Assembly (NCBI GenBank): GCA_015056255.1
Contig: SVGP01000016.1
Coordinates: 1 to 64,000 of the forward strand
Origin: Clostridiales bacterium
GTDB taxonomy: Bacteria > Bacillota > Clostridia > Christensenellales > Aristaeellaceae
DNA: 64,000 nt
Direction: 5' to 3'
In this document: positions 35,415-43,992 of the stretch, one piece after another
How positions within the stretch are numbered: position 1 is the stretch's first letter
How the letters are laid out: each line of letters begins with the position of its first letter
Program-made: the position numbers and the translations under genes
The notes under the pieces: generated by a model
The model's input: only the letters and a program-made list of their open reading frames with translations
The model's database searches: none
Told to the model about the DNA's origin: nothing

Positions 35415-36055
35415 TCATTGATGTAATTTCTTTCAATAAATCCTTTTGCACGATAACCAAGCACAAAGTACTCATTTCCTGCACGAAGCTCCAGTTTCAG
35501 TCCGTTATTATCTTTATGTTTAGACAAAGCAATCTCCGACCGTTTAAACGCATAACAGCCCAAATCACGCTCTCCATAAAGAAAACCGTGCACCAAATCC
35601 GTAGTGATGCGCAATTCATTATCTACAATAAAAATGCACACATCATGGTTTTTCCACTTTTCATCCGCCGCAGCAAAGCATTTGGTCAAAAGATACGGCT
35701 GGCTTAAACCATAGTAATTGCGCAGATGAAGAGTTGCCTTTGAAAGCGTTTCTTTTTTTATCGCCGGCAGGCTGCACTTCTCAGCCTTGTTCCAGAGCGG
35801 CTGCGTTAATACACAGGAGAAAACCGCAAGCAGGATAAGCAAAAATGCTCCGAGTATCCATAATCCCACGCTAACAAGCACACGCCAAACGTAATGATCG
35901 GGCAGCGGAATCATCCCAATGAGGACAAGCGCGGCGTAGAATAAACACCCCATGATTAAGTACATTACACCTTTGGCAAGCCGTCTCCATGCCCGTTCTC
36001 TGCGGATCAAGCGCCTGTCTCCTTGATCTGCTGCCCGGTATTGCTCCGCAAACAC
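35411..36055 (-). CDS. Membrane protein of unknown function
   Basis: 214 residues from a GTG start. A basic N-terminus (RRLIRRERAWRRLAKG) and two or three hydrophobic segments (about residues 29-50 and 59-85) are followed by a soluble C-terminal domain. That domain contains NHDVCIFIVDNELRITTDLVHG and a YxxGERDLGCYAF stretch, possibly a PH-like beta fold. No good ribosome binding site precedes the GTG, so the true start may be further in. Function is not recognised. Confidence 0.5.
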   Translation of the reverse strand: MFAEQYRAADQGDRRLIRRERAWRRLAKGVMYLIMGCLFYAALVLIGMIPLPDHYVWRVLVSVGLWILGAFLLILLAVFSCVLTQPLWNKAEKCSLPAIKKETLSKATLHLRNYYGLSQPYLLTKCFAAADEKWKNHDVCIFIVDNELRITTDLVHGFLYGERDLGCYAFKRSEIALSKHKDNNGLKLELRAGNEYFVLGYRAKGFIERNYIND

Positions 36056-36130
36056 CCTACGACGGTTTCTCTTTTCATTCCGATATCGGAAATATCGAAT
36101 CGCTTTCGCCCCCTTTCATCAACGAAATTG

Positions 36131-36210
36131 AGCGCAGGCGATCAATGATCGTCCCTACATGATTGTTATTCCTCACATATTGTAGGGATGATTCACGAAT
36201 CGCCCGCGCT
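36131..36210. repeat. Paired-hairpin repeat (family A)
   Basis: GCGCAGGCGATCAATGATCG and CGAATCGCCCGCGC at the ends, with inner arms CCCTACA and TGTAGGG. It is close in sequence to the copy at 54208-54290. Confidence 0.75.
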
Positions 36211-36235
36211 GTTTTATCGCTCAGTTATTCAGATT

Positions 36236-37105
36236 TTATTCCTCCACAGTGTCAATCGCCTTGATCACGCACTCGGCGATCACTTCGTGGCCCTTTGCGT
36301 TCGGGTGGAAGTCGAGATTCTTGGTAGTCAAGTCGGCGTTACAGAGGTTCTCCTCGTGCTCGGAGAAGGTTTTATATACGTCGGCAACCTGACAGCCAAA
36401 GAGCGCGGAATAGGTGGTGATGGCGCCAGAGAGAAGCATTGCGCCGCTTTCCATGGCGAGATTCATGCCGATATAGATTCCGTCAAAGAACTTATAGGGG
36501 TTATATTGGGTGCAGACGATGATTTTTGCATCGGGGTTCACGACCTGTATACCCGTCAGGATCATGCTCATGTTCTTAAGATAATCGGCCATGGCGGTCT
36601 GGATTTCGGAGCTCAGGGTGAAGGGCAGAATGTCCTTCTGAGCGTTTCCGGTGAGCCCGGTCAGCGTTGCCTGCAAAAGCTCTTCATAGCGAGGCTCATC
36701 GGGATCGGCAAGAATGTCGAGAATGTCAGTGGGCTGAATCTGATGCGACCGATTCTTGTCATCGTTGTAGATGTCTGCAACATACTCATAGAGACTATGC
36801 AGCAAGTCGTTTCCGCCGCAGGTAATCGTAATGACGTCGGCCTTCATTACATCATTCAGCACAGTAGAATCTCTCATTTGCTCCATGATGTCGGTAGAGG
36901 TGTTTCCGTTGACGGCGTGGTTGATGAGTGAATAACCCTTTTTCCCGGCGACGATTTCGGGGAAATTCTTTTCGCCCTCATTAAGGCCGTAGCCCGCCGA
37001 AATACTGTCGCCAAGGGCGATATAAACGGGTTTTCCTTCCGCAAATGCGCACACAGATGCCAGCAGCATGCATACGGTAAGAACAAGAGCAAGGATTTTT
37101 TTCAT
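36236..37105 (-). CDS. Secreted SGNH/GDSL-family hydrolase
   Basis: 289-residue exported esterase-like protein. A signal peptide (residues 1-22) is followed by block I GDSIS (Ser34 as nucleophile), block III GGND (97-100), and block V DFHPNAKGH near residue 265. The catalytic triad and oxyanion residues are therefore present. The length is longer than minimal SGNH enzymes, with a helical insertion near 105-180. An extracellular lipase or esterase, or wall-polymer deacylase, role is inferred. It has a consensus promoter and stands alone. Confidence 0.88.
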   Translation of the reverse strand: MKKILALVLTVCMLLASVCAFAEGKPVYIALGDSISAGYGLNEGEKNFPEIVAGKKGYSLINHAVNGNTSTDIMEQMRDSTVLNDVMKADVITITCGGNDLLHSLYEYVADIYNDDKNRSHQIQPTDILDILADPDEPRYEELLQATLTGLTGNAQKDILPFTLSSEIQTAMADYLKNMSMILTGIQVVNPDAKIIVCTQYNPYKFFDGIYIGMNLAMESGAMLLSGAITTYSALFGCQVADVYKTFSEHEENLCNADLTTKNLDFHPNAKGHEVIAECVIKAIDTVEE

Positions 37106-37143
37106 ATTGTTTTCTCCTTTATTGGGTTTTAAGGGATGTATTT

Positions 37144-37172
37144 ATTATAAAATACGCGGCATTCCATGTCAA
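37144..37172 (-). promoter_or_regulatory. Consensus promoter of the GDSL hydrolase gene
   Basis: Minus-strand TTGACA (37167-37172), 17 bases, TATAAT (37144-37149): a perfect match in both boxes and spacing, about 40 bases before the start. Confidence 0.85.
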
Positions 37173-37327
37173 TATTGCATTTGAAATGATTGATACATAT
37201 CGAAAATCTGTCAAGATTTAAATAAAATCGTTAGATAAGCCAAAAGGAGCTCCAGTCCTCCGTTCGGCAACGCTACCTTAATGGATTCTCTAACACGATT
37301 TAAACACACGCAACCAGTGCATTGTTA

Positions 37328-37356
37328 TAGACATAACTTCAATTCCATAGTATAAT
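37328..37356 (+). promoter_or_regulatory. Promoter of the FHA-ABC transporter gene
   Basis: TAGACA (37328-37333), 17 bases, TATAAT (37351-37356). It gives a leader of about 75 bases. Confidence 0.7.
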
Positions 37357-37439
37357 AAAAAAGACAGTCTTTCGCACAAGTAAATAACAGTAACCATACC
37401 ACGCAGATTCCTTAATATCTGGAAAAGAGGAGAATACGT

Positions 37440-39776
37440 ATGTATGAAGATCAATCGAATATGACGCAGGCATTTCAATACGAGCGCACTCAGCAAAGCG
37501 GTCAACACATCACCATCCTTGACGGGTCGGCACAGCCGCGCGAATTCAATCTGACTTCATTTCACAAAACTGAAGTCACCTTTGGACGCGCCAATTCCGG
37601 TGAACATTCAGATATCGAACTGATGAGCAAAATTGTTTCCCGTCAGCATGGAAAGTTTGTGTTCGAAAACGGTCAATGGTACATTGTTGACACCGGAAGC
37701 GCAAACGGCATACTCCACAACAACAGATATATTGCAAAGCGAGCGCTTACTGAAGGAAGTATTTATCACATTGACCTACGCACGGAAGAGCGAAGCGACA
37801 GCGTATTGATCGTTGTATCCTCCAACCAGATGGACATCCGCTGGGTTCGTTATCCGATTGAAAAAAACCGCATAACCATCGGACGCGATTCTCGATGCGA
37901 CGTATTCCTTCCTCATGTCAGCGTGTCGCGTATGCATGCCTTTATCCAGAAAACCAATAGAGGATGGATGATTCAGGATGCAAACAGCGCAAACGGAACG
38001 CTTCAAAACGGCGCGCAGCTAAAGACGGCTGCAATGCTTCATGAAAAAGACGTCATTACGATTGCAAACACCAAGATCATCTTTACTTCATCTGCACTGT
38101 TTGTTTGCACATACAATCACGGTATCTCGGTCGAAGCTCGAAACATCGTTGTTCGGCGCGGAAAAGGCGATAAATCGTTCATTACCTCCGATCACGTCAA
38201 TTTGGAAATCAAACCCGGCGAGCTCGTTTCGATCATCGGTGGTTCAGGCGCAGGAAAAAGCACGATCATGAACGTTCTGTGCGGATATCTTTCGCCAACC
38301 GAAGGCGATGTGCATATCAACGGCGTAAACCTATACAAAAATTTCTCCTCCCTCAAAAAGCTCTTTGGATATGTTCCGCAGCAGGACATTGTGTACAACA
38401 ATCTGACACTGTATGATATGCTGAAATACACTGCGAAGCTGCGCCTTCCGCCGGACACGGACGAGCGGGACAGAAACCAAGCCATCAATAAGGCCATCGC
38501 CATGGTCGATCTTGAGGACAAGCGCGACAGCCTGATCAAAGCGCTCAGCGGCGGACAGAAAAAGCGCGCGAGCATTGCCGTTGAACTGCTTTCCGATCCG
38601 AAGCTTCTGTTTCTGGACGAGCCCTCATCCGGCCTTGATCCGGGAACAGAGCGCAGTCTGATGCTTTCCTTGCGCAGAATGGCGGATGCAGGAAAAACAA
38701 TCATTCTTGTCACCCACAGCACGCTGCAGCTTTCCCTGTGCGATAAAATCGCGTTCATGGGAAAGGGCGGAAATCTATGCTTCTTCGGAAACGTCAATGA
38801 GGCAAAAGCGTTTTTCGGCGTGAATGACGTTGTTGACATCTACGCAAAGATTACAAACGCACCGCTTGAATGGCGCACAAAATACGAGCACACCCATCTT
38901 TCTCTTCACAAGACAGAGGAGCAGCCGCTTCCGGGCACGGCAAATGCGAAGGATAAAACATCGCTTAAGCAAATGTCCGTATTGTGCAAGCGCTATACAA
39001 AGCTGGTCTGGAATGATCGCCAAAGGCTCATCCTGCTGATGGTTCAGGCGCCTCTTTTGGCCGCTTTGATCTCGCTTGTCGCAAACGGACAGCAGTTCAA
39101 GCAGTATGAAATGTCGAAAAGCCTCTTGTTTGCGCTGTCCTGCTCCGGTTTCTGGGTCGGAATGCTCAATGCAATTCAGGAAATCTGCAAAGAACGCACG
39201 ATTCTGAAACGCGAATACATGACCGGCCTGTCTCTTTCATACTATGTGCTTTCAAAAATCATTGTGCTTTCCGTCCTTTGTCTGATTCAAAGCATCATGC
39301 TTACCAGCGTATTTTCGCTGATGGTCGGACTTCCGAAAAACGGCGTCATATTCTCGCCGCTCATCGAAATGTTCATAACCACCTGGATCACCAGCACTTC
39401 CGCTGCGGCAACGGGTCTGTTTGTCTCCTCGCTCTTCACCAATCCCGACCGCGCAATGACCGTCGCGCCGCTTCTTTTGATGCCGCAGATGCTGTTTTCA
39501 GGTCTTCTGTTCAAGCTGTCCGGCGGAACGGAAATCATCTCCTGGTTTGCGATCTGCCGCTGGAGCATGGAAGGCTATGGAAGCACCGCTGATCTGAATT
39601 CTCTTCCCACGGCGCTCCAGCAGCAGGGTTTCCAGATTCTGGATGAAGCAGAAAAATTCTATGAGGTATCCTCCAGTCATATGGTCAAGACATGGGTAAT
39701 CATGATTGCAATGGCGATACTCTACCTGTTTCTTGCAAGAAGGATCCTTTCTAAAATCAGAAAGGAATCAAGCTAA
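37440..39776 (+). CDS. ABC transporter with two N-terminal FHA domains (ABCG/Rv1747-type)
   Basis: 778-residue fused transporter. The first FHA domain (about 40-115) has GR at 49-50, SRQH at 67-70 and NG at 89-90. The second (about 140-215) has GR at 148-149, SRMH at 163-166 and NG at 185-186; all phosphothreonine-binding positions are present in both. The ABC ATPase follows: Walker A GGSGAGKST (267-275), signature LSGGQKKR (369-376), Walker B with LDEPSSGLDP (to 401), switch His426. An ABC2-type membrane domain (about 515-775) closes it. The layout matches mycobacterial Rv1747, where kinase PknF controls export through the FHA domains. No Ser/Thr kinase is visible in this window. The substrate is unknown. 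Confidence 0.92.
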   Translation: MYEDQSNMTQAFQYERTQQSGQHITILDGSAQPREFNLTSFHKTEVTFGRANSGEHSDIELMSKIVSRQHGKFVFENGQWYIVDTGSANGILHNNRYIAKRALTEGSIYHIDLRTEERSDSVLIVVSSNQMDIRWVRYPIEKNRITIGRDSRCDVFLPHVSVSRMHAFIQKTNRGWMIQDANSANGTLQNGAQLKTAAMLHEKDVITIANTKIIFTSSALFVCTYNHGISVEARNIVVRRGKGDKSFITSDHVNLEIKPGELVSIIGGSGAGKSTIMNVLCGYLSPTEGDVHINGVNLYKNFSSLKKLFGYVPQQDIVYNNLTLYDMLKYTAKLRLPPDTDERDRNQAINKAIAMVDLEDKRDSLIKALSGGQKKRASIAVELLSDPKLLFLDEPSSGLDPGTERSLMLSLRRMADAGKTIILVTHSTLQLSLCDKIAFMGKGGNLCFFGNVNEAKAFFGVNDVVDIYAKITNAPLEWRTKYEHTHLSLHKTEEQPLPGTANAKDKTSLKQMSVLCKRYTKLVWNDRQRLILLMVQAPLLAALISLVANGQQFKQYEMSKSLLFALSCSGFWVGMLNAIQEICKERTILKREYMTGLSLSYYVLSKIIVLSVLCLIQSIMLTSVFSLMVGLPKNGVIFSPLIEMFITTWITSTSAAATGLFVSSLFTNPDRAMTVAPLLLMPQMLFSGLLFKLSGGTEIISWFAICRWSMEGYGSTADLNSLPTALQQQGFQILDEAEKFYEVSSSHMVKTWVIMIAMAILYLFLARRILSKIRKESS

Positions 39777-39898
39777 AGCACGAGCAGTGATTGGAACCGA
39801 ACGACAAACGGTCATGCCGATATCGAACAGGTTCAATCAAAGAATTCCGGCAATCTGATTCCAAAACAACTCTTCTTACGATAAGGAGTCTTTATAAA

Positions 39899-40339
39899 GT
39901 GAAAAAGTTCATTTGCACCATACTTATACTCATAATCATTGCCGGAGGATTCTCTGTATGGTATATTCTGAACACGCCCGAATACACGCTTAGAAACATG
40001 ATGAACGATATTAAACAAGACGGTATTACAGCAATCGAGCCTTACCTCACAGACAACATGCTCGTCATCTATCAAGGCGCACGCGCTGTTACCGAAAATC
40101 CCCTTCTTCAATATCTGATTTCTACCGATTACGCGTCCCAGTTTATCGACATCATGTCCGATGTATCCCTGAAATGGGCGCTTGAAGGCGTGGAGCGCGC
40201 CCGCTCAACCGCCGTCGCCACCCTGAATGTGACCTGCGATTCGTTTTGCGGGCACATAGACTTCGATATGGTCCGCAAGGACAGGCAATGGCTGATCAGC
40301 AATGTATCGCTTTCCGCCGCCACTATAATTCTGGATTAA
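39899..40339 (+). CDS. Small membrane-anchored protein after the FHA-ABC gene
   Basis: 146-residue protein with GTG start, 10 bases after AAGGAG. One N-terminal membrane anchor (about residues 4-22, FICTILILIIIAGGFSVWYI) is followed by a domain outside the membrane. That part starts with a helical YTLRNMMNDIKQDGITAIEPYL segment and ends with beta strands (TLNVTCDSFCGHIDFDMVRKDRQWLISNVSL), similar in shape to DUF4878/NTF2-like lipoprotein domains, though not recognised with confidence. It follows the transporter by 122 bases with no clear terminator between them, so it could be an accessory subunit. Confidence 0.6.
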   Translation: MKKFICTILILIIIAGGFSVWYILNTPEYTLRNMMNDIKQDGITAIEPYLTDNMLVIYQGARAVTENPLLQYLISTDYASQFIDIMSDVSLKWALEGVERARSTAVATLNVTCDSFCGHIDFDMVRKDRQWLISNVSLSAATIILD

Positions 40340-40371
40340 TTGTTTAAGGGGCTGATGCGCAACAGTCCGAG

Positions 40372-40423
40372 AAAAAACAGAGCTTTCAATCACTTGTAGG
40401 GTGGAAGAAAGCTCTGTTTTTTT
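40372..40423 (+). terminator. Terminator of the FHA-ABC operon
   Basis: GAAAAAACAGAGCTTTC and GAAAGCTCTGTTTTTTT form a 16-17 base stem ending in a T-run, about 30 bases after the last stop. The A-rich left arm allows action in both directions. Confidence 0.85.
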
Positions 40424-40537
40424 GTAAGATGCATTTGAAAAGAAAACACTACAACACGAGCAGTATAGAAATTCTTGTACTTTTGAAGAATTCCTCATCC
40501 ATTGCATGAAGAAAGCGCCAAGGATGGCGCTTTGGTG

Positions 40538-40577
40538 CAAAAAAAGCGAGGGTCAAGGTTATCAAACCTTGACCCTC
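40538..40577 (-). terminator. Terminator of the ispH-rpsA operon
   Basis: Minus-strand GAGGGTCAAGGTT, short loop, AACCTTGACCCTC, then GCTTTTTTT. The 13-base stem is perfect. The gap of about 300 bases between the two converging operons is fully taken up by this, the terminator at 40372 and a small GCGCCAAGGATGGCGC hairpin. Confidence 0.9.
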
Positions 40578-40642
40578 AGATCATCAACAAAATCTCGCAA
40601 TAAATGCACAGGTTTTGCTATATTCAGATGCTGAATCGATGA

Positions 40643-42586
40643 TTATTCGGTAGCTTCGCCTTCGATGGCGTACTCATCGGCGATGTCGGTGTTCTCAACG
40701 TTTTCGAGGGCTTCGTCCTCGAGAACCTGACGGACAGACAGGCTGATGCGCTTGGCTTCGGTGTTAACATCCAGAACCTTCACGCGGATCACGTCGCCGA
40801 CATGCAGAGCGTCTTCGACCTTCTCAATGTGGGTGGCGGCGCACTGGGAGATGTGTACCAGGCCGTCGAGGCCGGGCTCGAGCTCTACGAAAGCGCCGAA
40901 GGTGGTGATGCGGACAACCTTGCCCTCTACGATGGAGTCAACGGGATACTTCTCGTCGGCTACAGTCCAGGGACGCGGACGGGTCTGCTTATAGGAAAGG
41001 GAAACGCGCTCCTTCTCAGAATCAACGTTAAGGATCTTGACGTCGATTTCGTCGCCAACTTTGACAACGTCAGAGGGATGCTTTACGCGGCCCCAGCTGA
41101 GGTCGGTAACGTGTACGAGGCCGTCTACGCCGCCGATATCAACGAAAGCGCCGAAATCAGCGATTCTGCGTACGGTGCCCTTAACGATGGCGCCGACTTC
41201 CAGGGTGCCCCAAACAGCCTTTTTACGGGCGGATTCTTCCTCGGCCAGAACAGCCTTGCGGGAAGCAACGATGCGCTTCTTGGCGCGGTCAAGCTCGATG
41301 ATCTTCAGCTTCATTTCTTTGCCTACGAACTCGTCGATCTTCTCGACATAGCGCAGGGAAAGCTGGGATGCGGGGATGAAGGTACGGATGCCGTTTACAG
41401 TAGCCAGCAGGCCGCCCTTAACCGCTTCCTTGCCAACGCCGTCAACATACTCGCCCGCTTCGTTCTTGGCAACGATCTCGTCCCAGAGCTTGCGGTTGAT
41501 GAGGTTCTTCTGGCTGAGAAGTACATTGCCTTCGCCGTCGTTTACCTTAACAACTTCAACTTCGATCTCGTCATCGATCTTGACATCGGAGACGCAAAGA
41601 TCAGATTTCTTCACAAGACCGTCAGCCTTGTAACCGATGTTGACGCAAACTTCGTCTTCGGTGATCTGGACTACCTTGCCGGTAATCGTCTGTCCGGGAC
41701 GGATCTGTACCATCGTCTTTTCAAAGGCGGAAGCAAAGTCGTCTACGGTCTCCTGGGTTTCTACGTTGTTGATCTTGTTCTCGATGTCGTTCATTCGTGC
41801 TACAACCTCCTTATATGTACAATCCGGTGTGGAAGCACCGGCTGTAATCCCAATTGTATCCGTGGGATAAACCGGAATATCTCTTAACCCCGATGCATCT
41901 TCAATCATATACGTGCGAGCGCAGTTCTCAGACGCAATTTTAAAAAGCATGCGGGTGTTTGAGCTGTTTGGATCGCCGACGATCAGCATAACGTCCTTTT
42001 CTTTGGAAAGGGCGCGCGCCTCCGCCTGGCGTTTTTCGGTCGCTGCGCAAACAGTGTTTTTGATTTCGGGTTTCTTTACCCTCATCCTGATCGCCGCGCA
42101 CACGTCCTCATACATTTGATCCCCTATGGTGGTCTGCGCAAGTACCAAAGCCTGTTCCATTTCGGGAAGCAGCAGGGCCTCCTCTTCTGTGGAAACGACA
42201 AACGCCTTTTCGCCTGCCCAGCCGAGCGTGCCCACCACCTCCGGGTGTTCGCGCTTTCCAACCACGATAACGGGCGTCCGGGTCAGAGCGGCCTCGTGCG
42301 CCATATTGTGAATAAGCGTCACATATGGGCACGTTGCATCGATCACCTCCGCACGGCTTTGAAGGGCGGTCATCGTCCTTTCGTCCACGCCGTGAGAGCG
42401 GATGACGCACTTTGCGCCATGGGGAATTTCGGATACAGTTTCCTTCGCGTACACGCCTTCTTTTTCAAGATCGTTTACGGCGTGGCGATTGTGAATCAAG
42501 GGGCCCAGCGTATAGGCCGGGGCCGACTCGACAGCGAGGTTGATGGCCCTTCGCACGCCAAAGCAAAATCCGGCTGATTTAGCCAC
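40643..42586 (-). CDS. ispH-rpsA: Fusion of IspH (LytB) and ribosomal protein S1
   Basis: 647-residue bifunctional protein. Residues 1-275 are 4-hydroxy-3-methylbut-2-enyl diphosphate reductase, the last step of the MEP isoprenoid pathway, with the three [4Fe-4S] cysteines Cys8 (AGFCFG), Cys86 (DATCPY) and Cys180. Residues about 290-630 hold four S1 RNA-binding repeats (for example GQTITGKVVQITEDEVCVNI, GAIVKGTVRRIADFGAFVDI, DSIVEGKVVRITTFGAFVEL). This fusion is known in Clostridia. The visible GTG at 42586 lies 26 bases from AAGGAG, too far. In-frame ATT or ATC codons nearer that site would add the usual few N-terminal residues, so the exact start is doubtful. The C-terminus is acidic. Confidence 0.93.
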   Translation of the reverse strand: MAKSAGFCFGVRRAINLAVESAPAYTLGPLIHNRHAVNDLEKEGVYAKETVSEIPHGAKCVIRSHGVDERTMTALQSRAEVIDATCPYVTLIHNMAHEAALTRTPVIVVGKREHPEVVGTLGWAGEKAFVVSTEEEALLLPEMEQALVLAQTTIGDQMYEDVCAAIRMRVKKPEIKNTVCAATEKRQAEARALSKEKDVMLIVGDPNSSNTRMLFKIASENCARTYMIEDASGLRDIPVYPTDTIGITAGASTPDCTYKEVVARMNDIENKINNVETQETVDDFASAFEKTMVQIRPGQTITGKVVQITEDEVCVNIGYKADGLVKKSDLCVSDVKIDDEIEVEVVKVNDGEGNVLLSQKNLINRKLWDEIVAKNEAGEYVDGVGKEAVKGGLLATVNGIRTFIPASQLSLRYVEKIDEFVGKEMKLKIIELDRAKKRIVASRKAVLAEEESARKKAVWGTLEVGAIVKGTVRRIADFGAFVDIGGVDGLVHVTDLSWGRVKHPSDVVKVGDEIDVKILNVDSEKERVSLSYKQTRPRPWTVADEKYPVDSIVEGKVVRITTFGAFVELEPGLDGLVHISQCAATHIEKVEDALHVGDVIRVKVLDVNTEAKRISLSVRQVLEDEALENVENTDIADEYAIEGEATE

Positions 42587-42633
42587 GGTTATGCGCGCGA
42601 TGGAAATCCATCTCCTTTCGTCTCATACACACG

Positions 42634-42671
42634 AAAAAAGCCTATCATTTCATCATTCGATATGATAAACC
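42634..42671 (-). terminator. Terminator or attenuator between plsC and ispH-rpsA
   Basis: Minus-strand GGTTTATCAT, loop, ATGATAGGC and TTTTTT, 54 bases after the plsC stop. No separate promoter for ispH-rpsA is evident downstream, so partial read-through is likely. Confidence 0.65.
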
Positions 42672-42724
42672 TTTTTCCTGCCAAATTACAACCGAATATT
42701 GATGATTTAACAAACAATTATCTT

Positions 42725-43306
42725 TTATGACAGTTTTATCATGGCTTCGCGGATGCGTTCGCTGGCGATCTGAATGGATTTTGAATCGCATTTGCCGCCG
42801 AGGTCGGTAAGATCCACGCTTTTTCCGATATTCAGCGTCATCCTTTTAAAGGGCTTATAGTTTCCGACGATGTACGCGGGGATAACCTTTGCGCCCGTCC
42901 TCAGCGCGATCATGGCAACGCCGTTTTTCGCCTCGTGCATTTCGCCGTCTGAAAAGCGCGTTCCCTCGGGAAAAATGCCAAGCGCCTTATCCTCGGAAAG
43001 AAGCTTGAACGACGTTCGGATCGCGCCCAGATCATTCTGCCCGCGCGCCACAGGAAATGCGCCGAGCGCGGATAAGACCTTTGCAAAGAGCTTTACTTTA
43101 AAAAGCTCCTTTTTCGCCATAAAGTGCATTTTGCGCTTCACATACGTTGCCAGAAGCAAAGGGTCCTGAAACGACTGGTGGTTTGCGCACAGAATTGCCT
43201 TTCCGTCAAGCGGCATGTTTTCCCTGCCGTTGACCTTGACCGGGTGAACGACAAAGCTGAACGCACCGTAAATATACGTACACAGGGTATAAAACGCCTT
43301 GTTCAC
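42725..43306 (-). CDS. plsC: 1-acylglycerol-3-phosphate acyltransferase
   Basis: 193-residue membrane-associated acyltransferase that makes phosphatidic acid from lysophosphatidic acid. Motif I is NHQSFQDP (His43, Asp48), motif III is FPEGTRFSDG, and motif IV is VIPAYIVG. The GTG start at 43306 follows GGGGGC 7 bases upstream and lies 2 bases after the cmk stop; a longer open frame runs into cmk and is not used. The order cmk-plsC-ispH-rpsA is common in Clostridia. Confidence 0.93.
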   Translation of the reverse strand: MNKAFYTLCTYIYGAFSFVVHPVKVNGRENMPLDGKAILCANHQSFQDPLLLATYVKRKMHFMAKKELFKVKLFAKVLSALGAFPVARGQNDLGAIRTSFKLLSEDKALGIFPEGTRFSDGEMHEAKNGVAMIALRTGAKVIPAYIVGNYKPFKRMTLNIGKSVDLTDLGGKCDSKSIQIASERIREAMIKLS

Positions 43307-43308
43307 GC

Positions 43309-43992
43309 TTATGCCCCCAATCTTTCCTCTAAAAGAGCAATGATTTTGTCCACAACCTCGCCCTGGGTCATGTTTGTGGAATCGACGACCACCGCATCCT
43401 CCGCCTGAATGAGCGGAGAAACCGCACGGGTCATGTCGTTTTTGTCGCGCTCGATGCACTCTTTAAGAACATCTTCGAAATTGCATGCTTCGCCCTTTTT
43501 CACGCGCTCGTCGTATCTTCTCTTTGCGCGCTCGCGCACGTCCGCCGTGAGGAAAATTTTTAAGGTTGCATCCGGAAGTATGCACGTGCCCGCGTCTCTT
43601 CCGTCTGCAAGAAGCGAAACGCCTTTGGCGATCGCCTGCTGACGCTCGACCATTTTCTTCCGCACATACGCGCCCTTGCTGACCGCGCTGGCTGCGTCAC
43701 CTATTTCCTGCGAGCGGATGATTTCGGAAACGTCCTCGCCGCAAAGATACGTTCTCTGGCGTCCGTTTTCATATTTTATATCGATTTCAACCTCGTCCAC
43801 GCGCGCTTCGACGGCGGAAAGGTCTTTCACGTTCACTTCGTTTCTCATCATGTAAAGGCCCACTGCGCGATACATTGCGCCCGTGTCCAGATGCATGATG
43901 TCAAGCTTTTTGGCAACGTCGTTTGCCACGCTGCTTTTGCCCGCGCCGCAGGGGCCGTCGATGGCGATGGTAAAAACCTTTTCCTTATTCAT
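43309..43992 (-). CDS. cmk: Cytidylate kinase
   Basis: 227-residue enzyme that phosphorylates CMP and dCMP with ATP. The P-loop is GPCGAGKSS (13-21), followed by HLDTGAMYRAVGLYM and the DGRDAGTCILPDA signature for CMP binding. The start at 43992 overlaps the pepV stop by 8 bases; the longer frame is within pepV. Length and neighbours are standard. Confidence 0.96.
   Translation of the reverse strand: MNKEKVFTIAIDGPCGAGKSSVANDVAKKLDIMHLDTGAMYRAVGLYMMRNEVNVKDLSAVEARVDEVEIDIKYENGRQRTYLCGEDVSEIIRSQEIGDAASAVSKGAYVRKKMVERQQAIAKGVSLLADGRDAGTCILPDATLKIFLTADVRERAKRRYDERVKKGEACNFEDVLKECIERDKNDMTRAVSPLIQAEDAVVVDSTNMTQGEVVDKIIALLEERLGA

Larger units (their letters stand above)
37106..37439. other. Intergenic region between divergent GDSL hydrolase and FHA-ABC genes
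   Basis: AT-rich 334-base spacer holding the two promoters listed separately, one near each end. Between them (about 37190-37320) there is no open frame of note and no clear stem-loop. A short CTCCAGTCCTCCGTTCGG stretch is the only GC-rich patch. I see no small RNA or riboswitch signature. Confidence 0.5.

Noticed and set aside
40643-42586. IspH-S1 fusion as a novel protein or frame error
   Set aside because: The frame is continuous, both halves are complete and the same fusion is well known in Clostridia; only its start codon is unusual.
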